Below are positions 17,739-26,337 of a stretch of DNA of 64,000 nucleotides, one piece after another. A program made the position numbers and the translations under genes. The notes below the pieces were generated by a model, which saw only the letters and a program-made list of their open reading frames with translations, was not told the DNA's origin and made no database searches. Every line of letters starts with the position of its first letter. Position 1 is the first letter of the stretch. The stretch is from Ramlibacter albus (lineage in GTDB: Bacteria > Pseudomonadota > Gammaproteobacteria > Burkholderiales > Burkholderiaceae_C): contig NZ_JACORU010000014.1 of assembly GCF_014297445.1 (NCBI RefSeq), positions 62,001 to 126,000 on the forward strand, given 5' to 3'.

Positions 17739-18377
17739 TCATTGCGCCGGGTCCACCAGCCCGCTGCGCACGGCGTAGCGCACGAGGCCCGCGAGATCGC
17801 GGATCTCCAGCCGGTCCATGATCTGCGTGCGGTGCGTCTCCACCGTCTTGATCGACAGGTCCAGCTCGCGCGCGATCTCCTTCGACGAGCGCCCCAGCGC
17901 GATCATGCGCAGGATCTGCGTCTGGCGGCTCGTGAGGCCCGGGCTGGGGCGGTTGCCGCTGAAGGCCTGCGTCAGCTTGCGGGTGACGGCGGGGCTCAGG
18001 TAGACGTCGCCCCGGCGCAATGCGTCGAGCGCGAGCCCCAGCTCCTCCACCGCCGCATCCTTGATCAGGTACCCCGCGGCGCCGGAGCGCACGGCCTCGG
18101 CCACGTACTCGTCGTTGTCGTACATGGACAGCAGCAGCACGCGCGTGGGCAGTTTCGCCGCCGTCACGTTGCACAGCACGGCCAGGCCGCTGAGCTTGGG
18201 CATGGCGATGTCCAGCAGGGCCGCGTCGGGCCGCAATTCCTGCACGAGGCGCCAGGCCTCCTCGCCATCCGTGGCCTCGGCGACCACTTCGACGTCGGCC
18301 ATGCCATCGAGGAGGGCGCGCAGGCCCGCGCGCACGAGGCGGTGGTCGTCGGCGAGCACGACGTGCAGCTTCGTCAC
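17739..18377 (-). CDS. NarL/FixJ-type response regulator
   Basis: A 212-residue DNA-binding response regulator. The receiver (1-~120) has the acidic pair in VVLADDHRLVRAG, acceptor Asp in AALLDIAMPKLSG and Lys in LIKDAAV. A LuxR-type helix-turn-helix follows (LTSRQTQILRMIALG...IKTVETHRTQIMDRL). Its ATG overlaps the stop of the kinase gene by four bases (ATGA), which identifies the cognate kinase. Target genes are unknown; the adjacent antiporter and BLUF-like genes are candidates only by proximity. Confidence 0.93.
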   Translation of the reverse strand: MTKLHVVLADDHRLVRAGLRALLDGMADVEVVAEATDGEEAWRLVQELRPDAALLDIAMPKLSGLAVLCNVTAAKLPTRVLLLSMYDNDEYVAEAVRSGAAGYLIKDAAVEELGLALDALRRGDVYLSPAVTRKLTQAFSGNRPSPGLTSRQTQILRMIALGRSSKEIARELDLSIKTVETHRTQIMDRLEIRDLAGLVRYAVRSGLVDPAQ

Positions 18378-19744
18378 GGCTGCGCCTTCCAGGGCAGGCT
18401 CACGCGCAGCCGGGTGCCCACGCCGCGCGTGCTTTCCATCGCGAACTCACCGCCAAACTCGCTCACACGTTCCTCCATGCCCGCCAGCCCCAGCGACACC
18501 GCCTGTGCCGTGCCATCCCGGGGGAGGTCGAAACCCACGCCATCGTCCATCACCTCGATTGCCAGCTCGCCCTCCCCGGCCTCCAGTATCACGCCGACGC
18601 GCGTCGCCTGCGCATGCCGCACCACATTCGTCAGGGATTCCTGAACGACGCGGAATGCGACCAGTTCCAGGCCCGCCTCTGCACGGGGCGGGTCGAGCCG
18701 GCAGCGCAGCTCGATGTTCGGGATCGCCGGCCGGATGAACCGCTCCACCAGCCACTGCAACGCACGCTCCAGCCCGAGGTCGTCCAGCAGGTGCGGGTGC
18801 AACGAGGCGCTCAGGTCGCGCGTGCTTCGCAGCGCCTCCTCCACCAGGTCCACCGGCGTCACCATCGCGGCCGCGGGGTCGTCGATGGTCGGGCGCTTCG
18901 CCAGCGAACCCAGCTGCAGCTTCAGCGCGGTGAGGATCTGGCCCACCTGGTCGTGCAGGTCGCGCGCGATGCGGCGGCGCTCGTCCTCCTGCGCCACCAG
19001 CATCTGGTTGGAGAGGCGATGCAGCCGCTCGTTGTTGCGCTGCAGTTCGCGCTCCTTGATGCGCAGCGCCGTGATGTCGTTGCTGACGCCCACCAGGCCC
19101 AGCACCGAGCCGTCGCGGCGGCGCAGCGCCTGCAGCCGGAACTGCACGTACTGCTCGTTGCGGGCGTCGGAGAGGTCCAGCTCGCACTCGACTGCCTCGT
19201 TGGAGGCGAGCGCCCGCGTGTCCATTTCGGCCACCATGCGCGCGCGCGCGGGGCCGATGACCTGGTCCACGGCTTTGCCGTCCACCTCGTCACGGCTGAC
19301 GCCGTTGCGCCGCTCGAAAGAGGTGTTCACTCGCATGAAGGTGCCGTCGGCAGCGCGCAGGCCCAGCGGCAGCGGGATCGCGTCGATCAGCTGCTCGTGG
19401 TATTCCGCCTGTTCCTCGAGGCGGTCCCGGTAAGTGCGCCGCACGAAGAAGGCGGCGGTGATGACGGCGGCCAGCAGGGCGAGCAGCAGCACCACCTGCG
19501 CGCGCACCATCTCGGCCTGGCTCACCTGCAGGTCGATGCGCCGCCGCACGCAGTCCATCAGCATGTCGCCTGTGCCGCCGCGCGCGAGGCAGGTGTCGAC
19601 AATGCGCCCGGCGCTCTCGAACGGCCAGTGCGCGATCGCGGCGATGAGCGAAAGGGCGCACAGCGCCATCGCGATGCGCAGCACCACGAGCACCGCCCCG
19701 CGGCGGCGCAGCCTGCGTTCACTTTCTGCGTCGTACTGTTCCAC
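18374..19744 (-). CDS. Membrane sensor histidine kinase with PAS domain (HisKA_3 type)
   Basis: A 456-residue NarX/DegS-type kinase. TM helices lie at about 18-40 and 82-101, enclosing a short ~40-residue periplasmic loop with two cysteines (DTCLARG and MDCVRR) that could form a disulfide. A PAS domain fills ~118-230, the HisKA_3 dimerisation domain carries phospho-acceptor His264 in ARDLHDQVGQI, and the ATPase domain carries VMDDGVGFDLP and GLAGMEERV. With so small a periplasmic part, sensing probably occurs in the membrane or the PAS domain. Confidence 0.92.
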   Translation of the reverse strand: MEQYDAESERRLRRRGAVLVVLRIAMALCALSLIAAIAHWPFESAGRIVDTCLARGGTGDMLMDCVRRRIDLQVSQAEMVRAQVVLLLALLAAVITAAFFVRRTYRDRLEEQAEYHEQLIDAIPLPLGLRAADGTFMRVNTSFERRNGVSRDEVDGKAVDQVIGPARARMVAEMDTRALASNEAVECELDLSDARNEQYVQFRLQALRRRDGSVLGLVGVSNDITALRIKERELQRNNERLHRLSNQMLVAQEDERRRIARDLHDQVGQILTALKLQLGSLAKRPTIDDPAAAMVTPVDLVEEALRSTRDLSASLHPHLLDDLGLERALQWLVERFIRPAIPNIELRCRLDPPRAEAGLELVAFRVVQESLTNVVRHAQATRVGVILEAGEGELAIEVMDDGVGFDLPRDGTAQAVSLGLAGMEERVSEFGGEFAMESTRGVGTRLRVSLPWKAQP

Positions 19745-19794
19745 TGCGCTGCCATGGTGCCACGGCCGGGGGGCAAAGCCATAATCACCGGGAC

Positions 19795-21414
19795 ATGGCC
19801 CTGCTCGAGCTCCTCCTGATCCTGCTGCTGTCCGCCGTGGCCCTCGGCTGGGTGGCGCGCCACTTCAAGTTCCCGTACCCGATCGCGCTGGTGGCCGGCG
19901 GTGTGGTCCTGGGGCTGGTGCCCAACCTGCCGGTGGCCACGTTCGACCCGCAGATCATCCTGTTCGCGGTGCTGCCGCCGATCCTCTACCAGGCGGCGCT
20001 GCTCACCTCGTGGTCGGACTTCAAGGCGAACATCCGGCCGATCGGCATGCTGGCGATCGGCCTCGTGGTGGTGACCACGCTAGCGGTGGGCGCGGTGCTG
20101 AAGTGGCTCGTCCCCGACGTGCCGTGGGCCGCGGCGTTCGCGCTGGGCGCGATCGTGTCGCCGCCCGACGCGGTGGCCGCCACGGCGATCCTCTCGCGGC
20201 TGAACATGCCGCGGCGCATCGTGACCATCCTCGAAGGCGAAAGCCTCGTCAACGATGCGTCGGGGCTGGTGCTCTACAAGTTCGCGGTGGCGGCGGTGCT
20301 CACCGGCGCCTTCTCGTTCATGGAGGCGACGGCGCAGTTCGCGCTGGTGTCGGTCGGTGGCGTCGCCGTGGGTGTCGCGCTCGCTTTCGTGTACATCGGC
20401 CTGCACAAGAAACTGGGCGACCCGTTCATCGAGACGCTGACGGTGCTGACGATTCCCTACACGGCGTATCTCGCGGCGGAGTCGGTGCATGTCTCGGGCG
20501 TGCTCGCCGTCGTCGCCGCGGGGCTGGTGCGCGGCCGTTATGCGCCGGAGATCGTCTCGGCCGAGATGCGGATCATGGCGCGCTCGGTGTGGAACCTGCT
20601 CGTGTTCCTGCTGAACAGCCTCGTGTTCATCCTGATCGGCTTGCAGATCAACGCGGTCGTCTCCGTGAACCTGCGGCTCTACTCGCCGCTGCACCTCGCG
20701 GGCATCGCCGCGGCCGTGACGGCCACGGCCATCGTCGTGCGCTTCCTGTGGGTGTTCCCGGTCGCCAACGTCGGCCAGCTGCTGGAGAAGGAGAACAAGG
20801 ACGGCGGCGAGCTGATCATCATCGGCTGGTGCGGGATGCGCGGCATCGTGTCGCTGGCCGCCGCATTGGCGCTGCCCCTCGCGCTGCCGGACGGCACGCC
20901 CTTCCCGCACCGCGACCTGATCATCTTCATCACCTTCGTCGTGATCGTCGCCACGCTGGTGGGGCAGGGCCTGACGCTCACGCCGCTGATCCGCTGGCTG
21001 AAGGTGGGCTCCAACTGGAGCCTGCACGACGAGCAGATGCGCGTGCGCGCGGCCATGAGCGCCGCGGCACTCGCGACCATCGACGACGTCATCGCCCGCG
21101 AGCAGATCTCGCAGGAGTGGGCGCAGCGGCTGAAGGCGGAGGTGTCCGACCGGATCGCGCTCGCGACGAGCGAGGACGAGCAGCTCACGCCGCGCATGGA
21201 GACGATGACGCGCCTGCGCCACGCGGTGATCCGCGCCGAGCGCAAGGAGCTGCTGCGCCTGTGGCAGGGCAACGAGATCGCCGACGAGGTGATGCACCAC
21301 CTGATGGAGCTGCTCGACTACGAGCAGGCGCACCTGCCGCCGGTTCCGGTGGCGGCACCGGAGGGCCCCGCTACCCGGGACTCTACCGATACCCTGGAGA
21401 CCCCGCGCTCTTAA
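19795..21414 (+). CDS. CPA1-family Na+/H+ antiporter
   Basis: A 539-residue inner-membrane antiporter with about twelve hydrophobic segments in the first 400 residues and a hydrophilic C-terminal tail of ~130 residues. The ion-binding signature is seen in ALGAIVSPPDAVAATAI, followed by ILEGESLVNDASGLVLY, both typical of NhaP/YjcE-type exchangers. It exchanges Na+ (or K+) for H+ in pH and salt homeostasis. It is divergent from the two-component genes, with only 50 bases between the start codons. Confidence 0.92.
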   Translation: MALLELLLILLLSAVALGWVARHFKFPYPIALVAGGVVLGLVPNLPVATFDPQIILFAVLPPILYQAALLTSWSDFKANIRPIGMLAIGLVVVTTLAVGAVLKWLVPDVPWAAAFALGAIVSPPDAVAATAILSRLNMPRRIVTILEGESLVNDASGLVLYKFAVAAVLTGAFSFMEATAQFALVSVGGVAVGVALAFVYIGLHKKLGDPFIETLTVLTIPYTAYLAAESVHVSGVLAVVAAGLVRGRYAPEIVSAEMRIMARSVWNLLVFLLNSLVFILIGLQINAVVSVNLRLYSPLHLAGIAAAVTATAIVVRFLWVFPVANVGQLLEKENKDGGELIIIGWCGMRGIVSLAAALALPLALPDGTPFPHRDLIIFITFVVIVATLVGQGLTLTPLIRWLKVGSNWSLHDEQMRVRAAMSAAALATIDDVIAREQISQEWAQRLKAEVSDRIALATSEDEQLTPRMETMTRLRHAVIRAERKELLRLWQGNEIADEVMHHLMELLDYEQAHLPPVPVAAPEGPATRDSTDTLETPRS

Positions 21415-21481
21415 ACTGCCTTCGATGGCGGTCGAGATCGAAGCAGTACCCATCGCCGCGGCCCCCGGCTGAGGACGGCGC

Positions 21482-22972
21482 ATGGACGACCACCGCCTCC
21501 TCTTCGGCGACATCCACAACCACAACGCGCACGGGTATGGCGTCGGCTCCATCGAGCGCTCGCTCGACATCGCGCGCACGCACCTCGACTTCTTCGCATT
21601 CACCGGCCACTCGAGCTGGCACGACATGCCCGCCATGGAAGGCGGGCGCGAGCGTCACTGGATCGACGGCTTCAAGCGCCTGAAGGACACCTGGCCGCGC
21701 GTGCAGCAGGTCATCGCCGACGGCAACCGCGACAACGCCTTCTGCGCCTTCCTCGGCTTCGAGTGGCATTCGTCGCACTGGGGCGACCAGTGCGTGGTCT
21801 TCCCGGGCGACCACCGCCCGTTGCACTACACGTCCGACCCGCACGAGCTGCGGCGCTTCTGCCGGGACGAGAACGCGCTGATGATCCCGCATCATCTCGC
21901 CTACCCCAGCGGCCACCGCGGCGTGAACTGGGATGCATTCTGCGAGGAATGCACGCCGGTGGTGGAGGTCTATTCCGAGCACGGCAACGGCGAGGAAGAC
22001 CGCGGGCCGCTCACGTACTTCAGCCACTCGATGGGCGGGCGGCAGACGTCGAACACCGCCGCGGCGGGCCTGGCCAATGGCCTGCGCTTCGGCTTCGTCG
22101 GTTCGTCGGACGACCACGCCGGTTTCCCCGGTGCCTACGGCGAGGGCCTCATGGCCGCGTGGGTGAAGGACTTCACCCGCGAAGGCATCTTCGAGGCCAT
22201 CCGCGCGCGCCGTACCTATGCGCTCACCGGAGACCGCATCGAGGTCGACTTCCGCGTCGACGGCGCGCCGATGGGCAGCACCATCGAAGCCGGGGCGCAG
22301 GTCGAAGTCGCTTTCGACGTGCGCGGCCGGGACGAGATCGACGTGGTCGAGGTCATCCAGGACGGCCACATCGTGCACCGCGCGTACGCGGACGAAAGAG
22401 TCGACGCCCCTCGCGCTTTCGACTCGCCGGTGCAGCTGCGGCTGGAGTGGGGCTGGGGCCCGTGGGGCGCACTGGCGCTGGACCGCGTGTGCGACTGGGC
22501 GATGCGCGTCGAGGTGACGCACGGCCGCCTGCTGCGCCACTTTCCCTGCCTGCAGTCGATGCCCTACGACGAGCAGCGGCGCCATCGCTTCACGCCGGAG
22601 GGGGATCGCGCGCTGGCAATCCGCTCCTACAGCGCGCGCCAGGGGGCCTACCGCGAGAACCCGAACCAGAGCGTCGTGCTCGAGGTTGCTGCATCGGTGG
22701 ACACGGTGCTCCAACTCACGTTGACCGAGCCCAGCCCGCAGCACACGTCCAGCCGCATGGCCGACCTCTTCAAGGGCTCGCACAACCTGTTCACCGGGGG
22801 CTTTCCGAAAGAGGGTTACCAGTGGCATCGCCTGGTGCCGCTGGCCGCGTCGTCGCTGGCCGGCAGGGTGACCCTGGCCGTGCCGCCGCGGCGCTCGCAC
22901 GTCTACCTGCGCGTGAAGCAGAAGAACGGGCAGCTCGCCTGGGCGAGCCCCGTGTTCATCAACTACCGATAG
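21482..22972 (+). CDS. DUF3604 / PHP-like metal-dependent hydrolase
   Basis: The 496-residue protein opens with LLFGDIHNHNAHG, the PHP-type metal-binding strand of DUF3604 proteins, and keeps further histidines in FTGHSSWHDM, EWHSSHWGD, IPHHLAYPSGH and SSDDHAGFPG that would complete a metal centre. The C-terminal third is beta-rich (~250-496). A GAGGA ribosome-binding site precedes the ATG. It is followed after seven bases by an enolase-superfamily gene and then a Bug-type binding protein, suggesting breakdown of an imported organic acid or ester. The substrate is unknown. Confidence 0.82.
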   Translation: MDDHRLLFGDIHNHNAHGYGVGSIERSLDIARTHLDFFAFTGHSSWHDMPAMEGGRERHWIDGFKRLKDTWPRVQQVIADGNRDNAFCAFLGFEWHSSHWGDQCVVFPGDHRPLHYTSDPHELRRFCRDENALMIPHHLAYPSGHRGVNWDAFCEECTPVVEVYSEHGNGEEDRGPLTYFSHSMGGRQTSNTAAAGLANGLRFGFVGSSDDHAGFPGAYGEGLMAAWVKDFTREGIFEAIRARRTYALTGDRIEVDFRVDGAPMGSTIEAGAQVEVAFDVRGRDEIDVVEVIQDGHIVHRAYADERVDAPRAFDSPVQLRLEWGWGPWGALALDRVCDWAMRVEVTHGRLLRHFPCLQSMPYDEQRRHRFTPEGDRALAIRSYSARQGAYRENPNQSVVLEVAASVDTVLQLTLTEPSPQHTSSRMADLFKGSHNLFTGGFPKEGYQWHRLVPLAASSLAGRVTLAVPPRRSHVYLRVKQKNGQLAWASPVFINYR

Positions 22973-22979
22973 GCCGCCG

Positions 22980-24110
22980 ATGAAGATCGAACGCGTCGAA
23001 GTGTTCCCGGTCCGCCTGCCGCTCAAGGGCGTGCTGACGCTGCCGCGCGGCGCGTCGCGCACGCTGGACGAAGGCAAGCGGGTCGCGCTGGTGAAGGTCA
23101 CCGACGAAGACGGGAACGTGGGCTGGGGCGAGTCGGGGCCGTCGCGGCGCTGGTCGGCCGAAACGCTGGAGTCCTGCGTGAGTTCGCTGCGGCAATACCT
23201 GGCGCCGGCGGTCGTCGGGCACGACATCTTCGACATCGCGGGCCTGCACGAGCGCATGAACCGCGAACTCGCCGTCGGCCTGGACCCCGGCCAGCCGATC
23301 GCCAAGTGCGCGATCGACGTGGCGGTGCACGACCTCATCGGCCGCCGGCTCGGCATCCCGGTGCAGAGCTGGCTCGGTGCCAAGCGCGCCGACTCCGTGC
23401 AGCTCGCGCGACTCGTGTCGGCGGCCTCGCCCGAGGAGGCCGCGCGGATGACCGAAGAGGCGTGCGAGGAAGGCTTTCGCGGCTTCAAGGTGAAGGTGGG
23501 CCACCACAAGGCGCTCGATGCCGACATCGTGCGTGCCGTCGTGGGCGCCGCGCGCGGCGGCTACGTGTGGGCGGATGCGAACCAGGGCTACACGCTGGAC
23601 GAGGCGCTGGCGATGAGCCGCGTGTTCGAGTCCCTCGGCCTCACGCTCTTCGAGCAGCCGGTGGCCATGAGCGACGTCTACGGCATGCGCAAGCTGCTCG
23701 CCGCGACACCGCTGAAGATCGCGCTGGACGAAGCCGCCATCGGCCTGCCTTTCGTGGTGGAGCTGATCCGCCGCGAGGCGGTCGAAGGACTGGCCATCAA
23801 GGTCTCGAAGGTCGGCGGCCTGCACTACGCGCGTCAGATGTGCGACCTGGCGCTCAACGCCGGGCTCACGCTGATCGGCTCGGGGCTGATGGACGCTCCC
23901 ATCGGCTTCGCGGCGTCGGTGCACCTGTTCGCCGCGTACGGCATGGCGCTGCCGGTGGACCTGAACGGCCCGCAGTTCATCGCCGAGGACTACCTCGCGC
24001 AGCCCTTCCCCGTGCGCTCGCAGGTGGCTTATGTGCCGCAGCGGCCGGGGCTGGGCATCGACATCGACGAGGACAAGGTGCGCCGGTTCGCCTTGCCCCT
24101 GAATTTCTGA
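22980..24110 (+). CDS. Enolase-superfamily enzyme (mandelate racemase/muconate-lactonizing type)
   Basis: A 376-residue protein with the capping N-terminal domain and a (beta/alpha)7 barrel. The catalytic lysines are seen in GFKVKVG (KxK) and AIKVSKVGG; Mg2+ ligands are Asp in WADANQGY, Glu in LFEQPV and the acidic pair in ALDEAAIG. This is the muconate-lactonizing subgroup, which includes cycloisomerases, epimerases and dehydratases, so the reaction cannot be fixed from sequence alone. It is in an operon with the DUF3604 gene upstream and a Bug receptor 20 bases downstream. Confidence 0.87.
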   Translation: MKIERVEVFPVRLPLKGVLTLPRGASRTLDEGKRVALVKVTDEDGNVGWGESGPSRRWSAETLESCVSSLRQYLAPAVVGHDIFDIAGLHERMNRELAVGLDPGQPIAKCAIDVAVHDLIGRRLGIPVQSWLGAKRADSVQLARLVSAASPEEAARMTEEACEEGFRGFKVKVGHHKALDADIVRAVVGAARGGYVWADANQGYTLDEALAMSRVFESLGLTLFEQPVAMSDVYGMRKLLAATPLKIALDEAAIGLPFVVELIRREAVEGLAIKVSKVGGLHYARQMCDLALNAGLTLIGSGLMDAPIGFAASVHLFAAYGMALPVDLNGPQFIAEDYLAQPFPVRSQVAYVPQRPGLGIDIDEDKVRRFALPLNF

Positions 24111-24130
24111 GAAGTAGAAAGGAGCCGCTC

Positions 24131-25099
24131 ATGTTCCGTACCCTCGCTGCCGCCGCCTGCGCCCTCGTGCTGGCCTGGACTGCCCCGCAGGCCGCCGCCC
24201 AAGGTTGGCCGAATCGGCCCGTGAAGCTGCTGGTGGGCTTTCCGCCGGGCGGCTCCACCGACCTTGCCGCGCGCCTGCTGGCGGCGCGGCTGTCGCAGAC
24301 GCTCGGGCAACCGGTCGTCGTGGAGAACCGCGTCGGCGCCAGCGGCAACATCGCTTCCGAAGCGGTCGCGCGCGCGGCGCCCGACGGCTACACCTTGATG
24401 ATGGCCGCGACGTCGTTCGCCGCCGCGCCTGCGTTCTTCGACAAGCTCGGGTGGGACCCGGTGAAGGACTTCACGCCCGTGTCGCTGGTCGCGACAGTGC
24501 CGATCATGGTGGTGGCAACGCCGGCGGTGCCCGCGAAGACGATCGGCGAGCTGGTGGCCTGGTCCAAAGCGAACCCCGGCAAGCTGAACATGGCTTCCCC
24601 CGGGCCGACGACGCTGGTGCGGCTGTCGGGCGAGCAGTTCAAGCAGGTCGCCAAGGTCGACTGGGTGACGGTGCACTACAAGGGCGGCGCGCCGGCGATG
24701 CAGGACCTGTTGGCGGGCCATGCGCAGGTGATGTTCGCCAACATCTCGGACGTGCTCGAGCAGGTGCGCGGCGGCAAGCTGCGCGCGCTGGCCGTCGCCA
24801 CACCGAGGCGTAGCGAGATCGCGCCCGACGTGCCCACCATCGCGGAGTCGGGCTACCCCGGGTTCGCCTTCTCGACGTGGCAGGCCGTGGTGGGCCCTGC
24901 GGGCATGCCGGCCGAGGCGGTGCAGCGGCTCAATGGCGAAATCCGCAGGATCATGGCCCTGCCGGAGGTGAAGGCGCAGTTCCTGCAGCTGGGCACCGAC
25001 GCCGCAACGAGCACGCCGCAAGAGCTGGCCGCCTTCGTCGCCGAAGAAGTCGAGAAGATCAAGGCGGTGACGAAGTCGGTGGGGGCGACGACGAATTGA
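24131..25099 (+). CDS. Tripartite tricarboxylate transporter (Bug) periplasmic binding protein
   Basis: A 322-residue secreted receptor: signal peptide ending near AAAQGWPN, then the Bug signatures VKLLVGFPPGGSTDLAARLLA, VVVENRVGASGNIA and the domain-closing PDGYTLMM. Bug proteins bind small carboxylates with two aspartate-rich loops, and most genomes of this group have far more of them than TctAB membrane partners; none is encoded here. The strong ribosome-binding site AAAGGAG precedes ATG 24131. As last gene of the cluster it probably captures the substrate of the two upstream enzymes. Confidence 0.93.
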   Translation: MFRTLAAAACALVLAWTAPQAAAQGWPNRPVKLLVGFPPGGSTDLAARLLAARLSQTLGQPVVVENRVGASGNIASEAVARAAPDGYTLMMAATSFAAAPAFFDKLGWDPVKDFTPVSLVATVPIMVVATPAVPAKTIGELVAWSKANPGKLNMASPGPTTLVRLSGEQFKQVAKVDWVTVHYKGGAPAMQDLLAGHAQVMFANISDVLEQVRGGKLRALAVATPRRSEIAPDVPTIAESGYPGFAFSTWQAVVGPAGMPAEAVQRLNGEIRRIMALPEVKAQFLQLGTDAATSTPQELAAFVAEEVEKIKAVTKSVGATTN

Positions 25100-25215
25100 A
25101 GTGAGCCGGCCGCCGGTCGCCGGTAATAGCGCACAGGAAAGCAGTGACGCAGCTCCTTCGCGACCGGCCCGGCAGGCGTGAGCATCCGTCCATTCGCAGG
25201 GAAAGGACGGCAGGC

Positions 25216-25833
25216 ATGGTGGCAGGCGGTTGGCACGTGGTGCAAGGCGGCGGAAGCGGCGCCTGGGCCGGCTCGACGCTGCTGCCTTACCTCTCGCGCC
25301 ACTCCGCCTATGAAACCTACCTGGACAGCCATGGCCTGGCGGTCGAATCGCTCCTGCGCGAAGCGGGCCTCTTCGACCGCGTGCAAGCCGGTCTCGCCGT
25401 GCTGTGCGAGCTGCGCGCCAGCCTCGATGGCTGCTTCATGGAAGTGGTGCACTGGGCCGACGTGGAAGTGATGTGGATCTTCAGCGGCGCGGCGGAGGCG
25501 GGCTTGCCGCTGGATGGCATCGAGCCGCGCGAGCTGCGCAAGCGGCTGGGCGGGCTGCACCAGCGTGTGGCGGACCGCATGTCGCTCGCCCGCCATGGCG
25601 AGATCGACCTCGAGGCGGCGCTGTGCGCGCTCGTGTCGCGCCTCGTCGCGTGGGACACGCAGCCGAAGCTGCGCCTGGCCGATGTGTGGAAGCGCGGCAC
25701 CGGTGTGCTGGAGCGCATGCTCAAGGGCGGCAGTGGCTCGCGCGCGGCGCTCGAGCCGGAACACGAACTGGCGCTCGTGCTGGACAGCGCGGGCGTCGAA
25801 TACCTCCAGCAGCGGATCGCGCGCGCCGGCTAG
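25216..25833 (+). CDS. Hypothetical protein, alpha-helical
   Basis: I do not recognise this gene. It encodes ~205 mostly helical residues with a Gly-rich beginning (VVQGGGSGAWAG) and no signal peptide, membrane segment or catalytic motif that I can see. The frame is also open from a GTG at 25144; ATG 25216 is preferred for its AAGGA site and because the extra 24 residues are arginine-rich and unstructured-looking. It overlaps the convergent acetyltransferase gene by four bases. Confidence 0.6.
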   Translation: MVAGGWHVVQGGGSGAWAGSTLLPYLSRHSAYETYLDSHGLAVESLLREAGLFDRVQAGLAVLCELRASLDGCFMEVVHWADVEVMWIFSGAAEAGLPLDGIEPRELRKRLGGLHQRVADRMSLARHGEIDLEAALCALVSRLVAWDTQPKLRLADVWKRGTGVLERMLKGGSGSRAALEPEHELALVLDSAGVEYLQQRIARAG

Positions 25834-26276
25834 CGCCTAGGCCGCCGGACGTAGTAGTTGTCGACGTCCACCTGTTCCACCAGCTCGAACCCGTGCCGCG
25901 CGTAGAAGCGGTTGGCGGGGCTGCCGCGCAGCGCACCGACGCCCACGTCCACCTGCAATTCATCCGCCCGCGCGAATACGTGGCGCAGCACTTGCGCGCC
26001 GATGCCGCGGCCCTGCCACTGTGCCTTGAGGTAAAGGTGGTCGAGCCACAGGCTCGCGCCTTTCCACTTGAGCACGTAGAAACCGGCGCGCTCGCCGTTG
26101 GCGACGATCTCGTGCGTGGCGTCGGGTGAGAAGGCGTCCAGGAAGCGGTTGCGCGCCCGCTCCGGGTCGAAGCGGCCCGCGCGTTCGAGGCTTTCACGCA
26201 TCGCCTCCACGCGCAGCGTGGCGAGCGCGTCGCCGTCTTCGCGCGACACGGGTCTGAACTGGATGTGCAGGCTCAC
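25830..26276 (-). CDS. GNAT family N-acetyltransferase
   Basis: A 148-residue acetyltransferase with the acetyl-CoA pyrophosphate-binding motif QWQGRGIGAQVL (Q/RxxGxG/A) preceded by the strand LDHLYL, and the late motif SPANRFYARHGFELVE, both standard for the family. Substrate unknown. Its 3' end overlaps the convergent hypothetical gene by four bases. Confidence 0.88.
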   Translation of the reverse strand: MSLHIQFRPVSREDGDALATLRVEAMRESLERAGRFDPERARNRFLDAFSPDATHEIVANGERAGFYVLKWKGASLWLDHLYLKAQWQGRGIGAQVLRHVFARADELQVDVGVGALRGSPANRFYARHGFELVEQVDVDNYYVRRPRR

Positions 26277-26337
26277 GGGTGCAGCATAGCGCGGGCGTAG
26301 ACTGCGGGCATGAAGCCCCGGATCCTGAGGGTGACAG

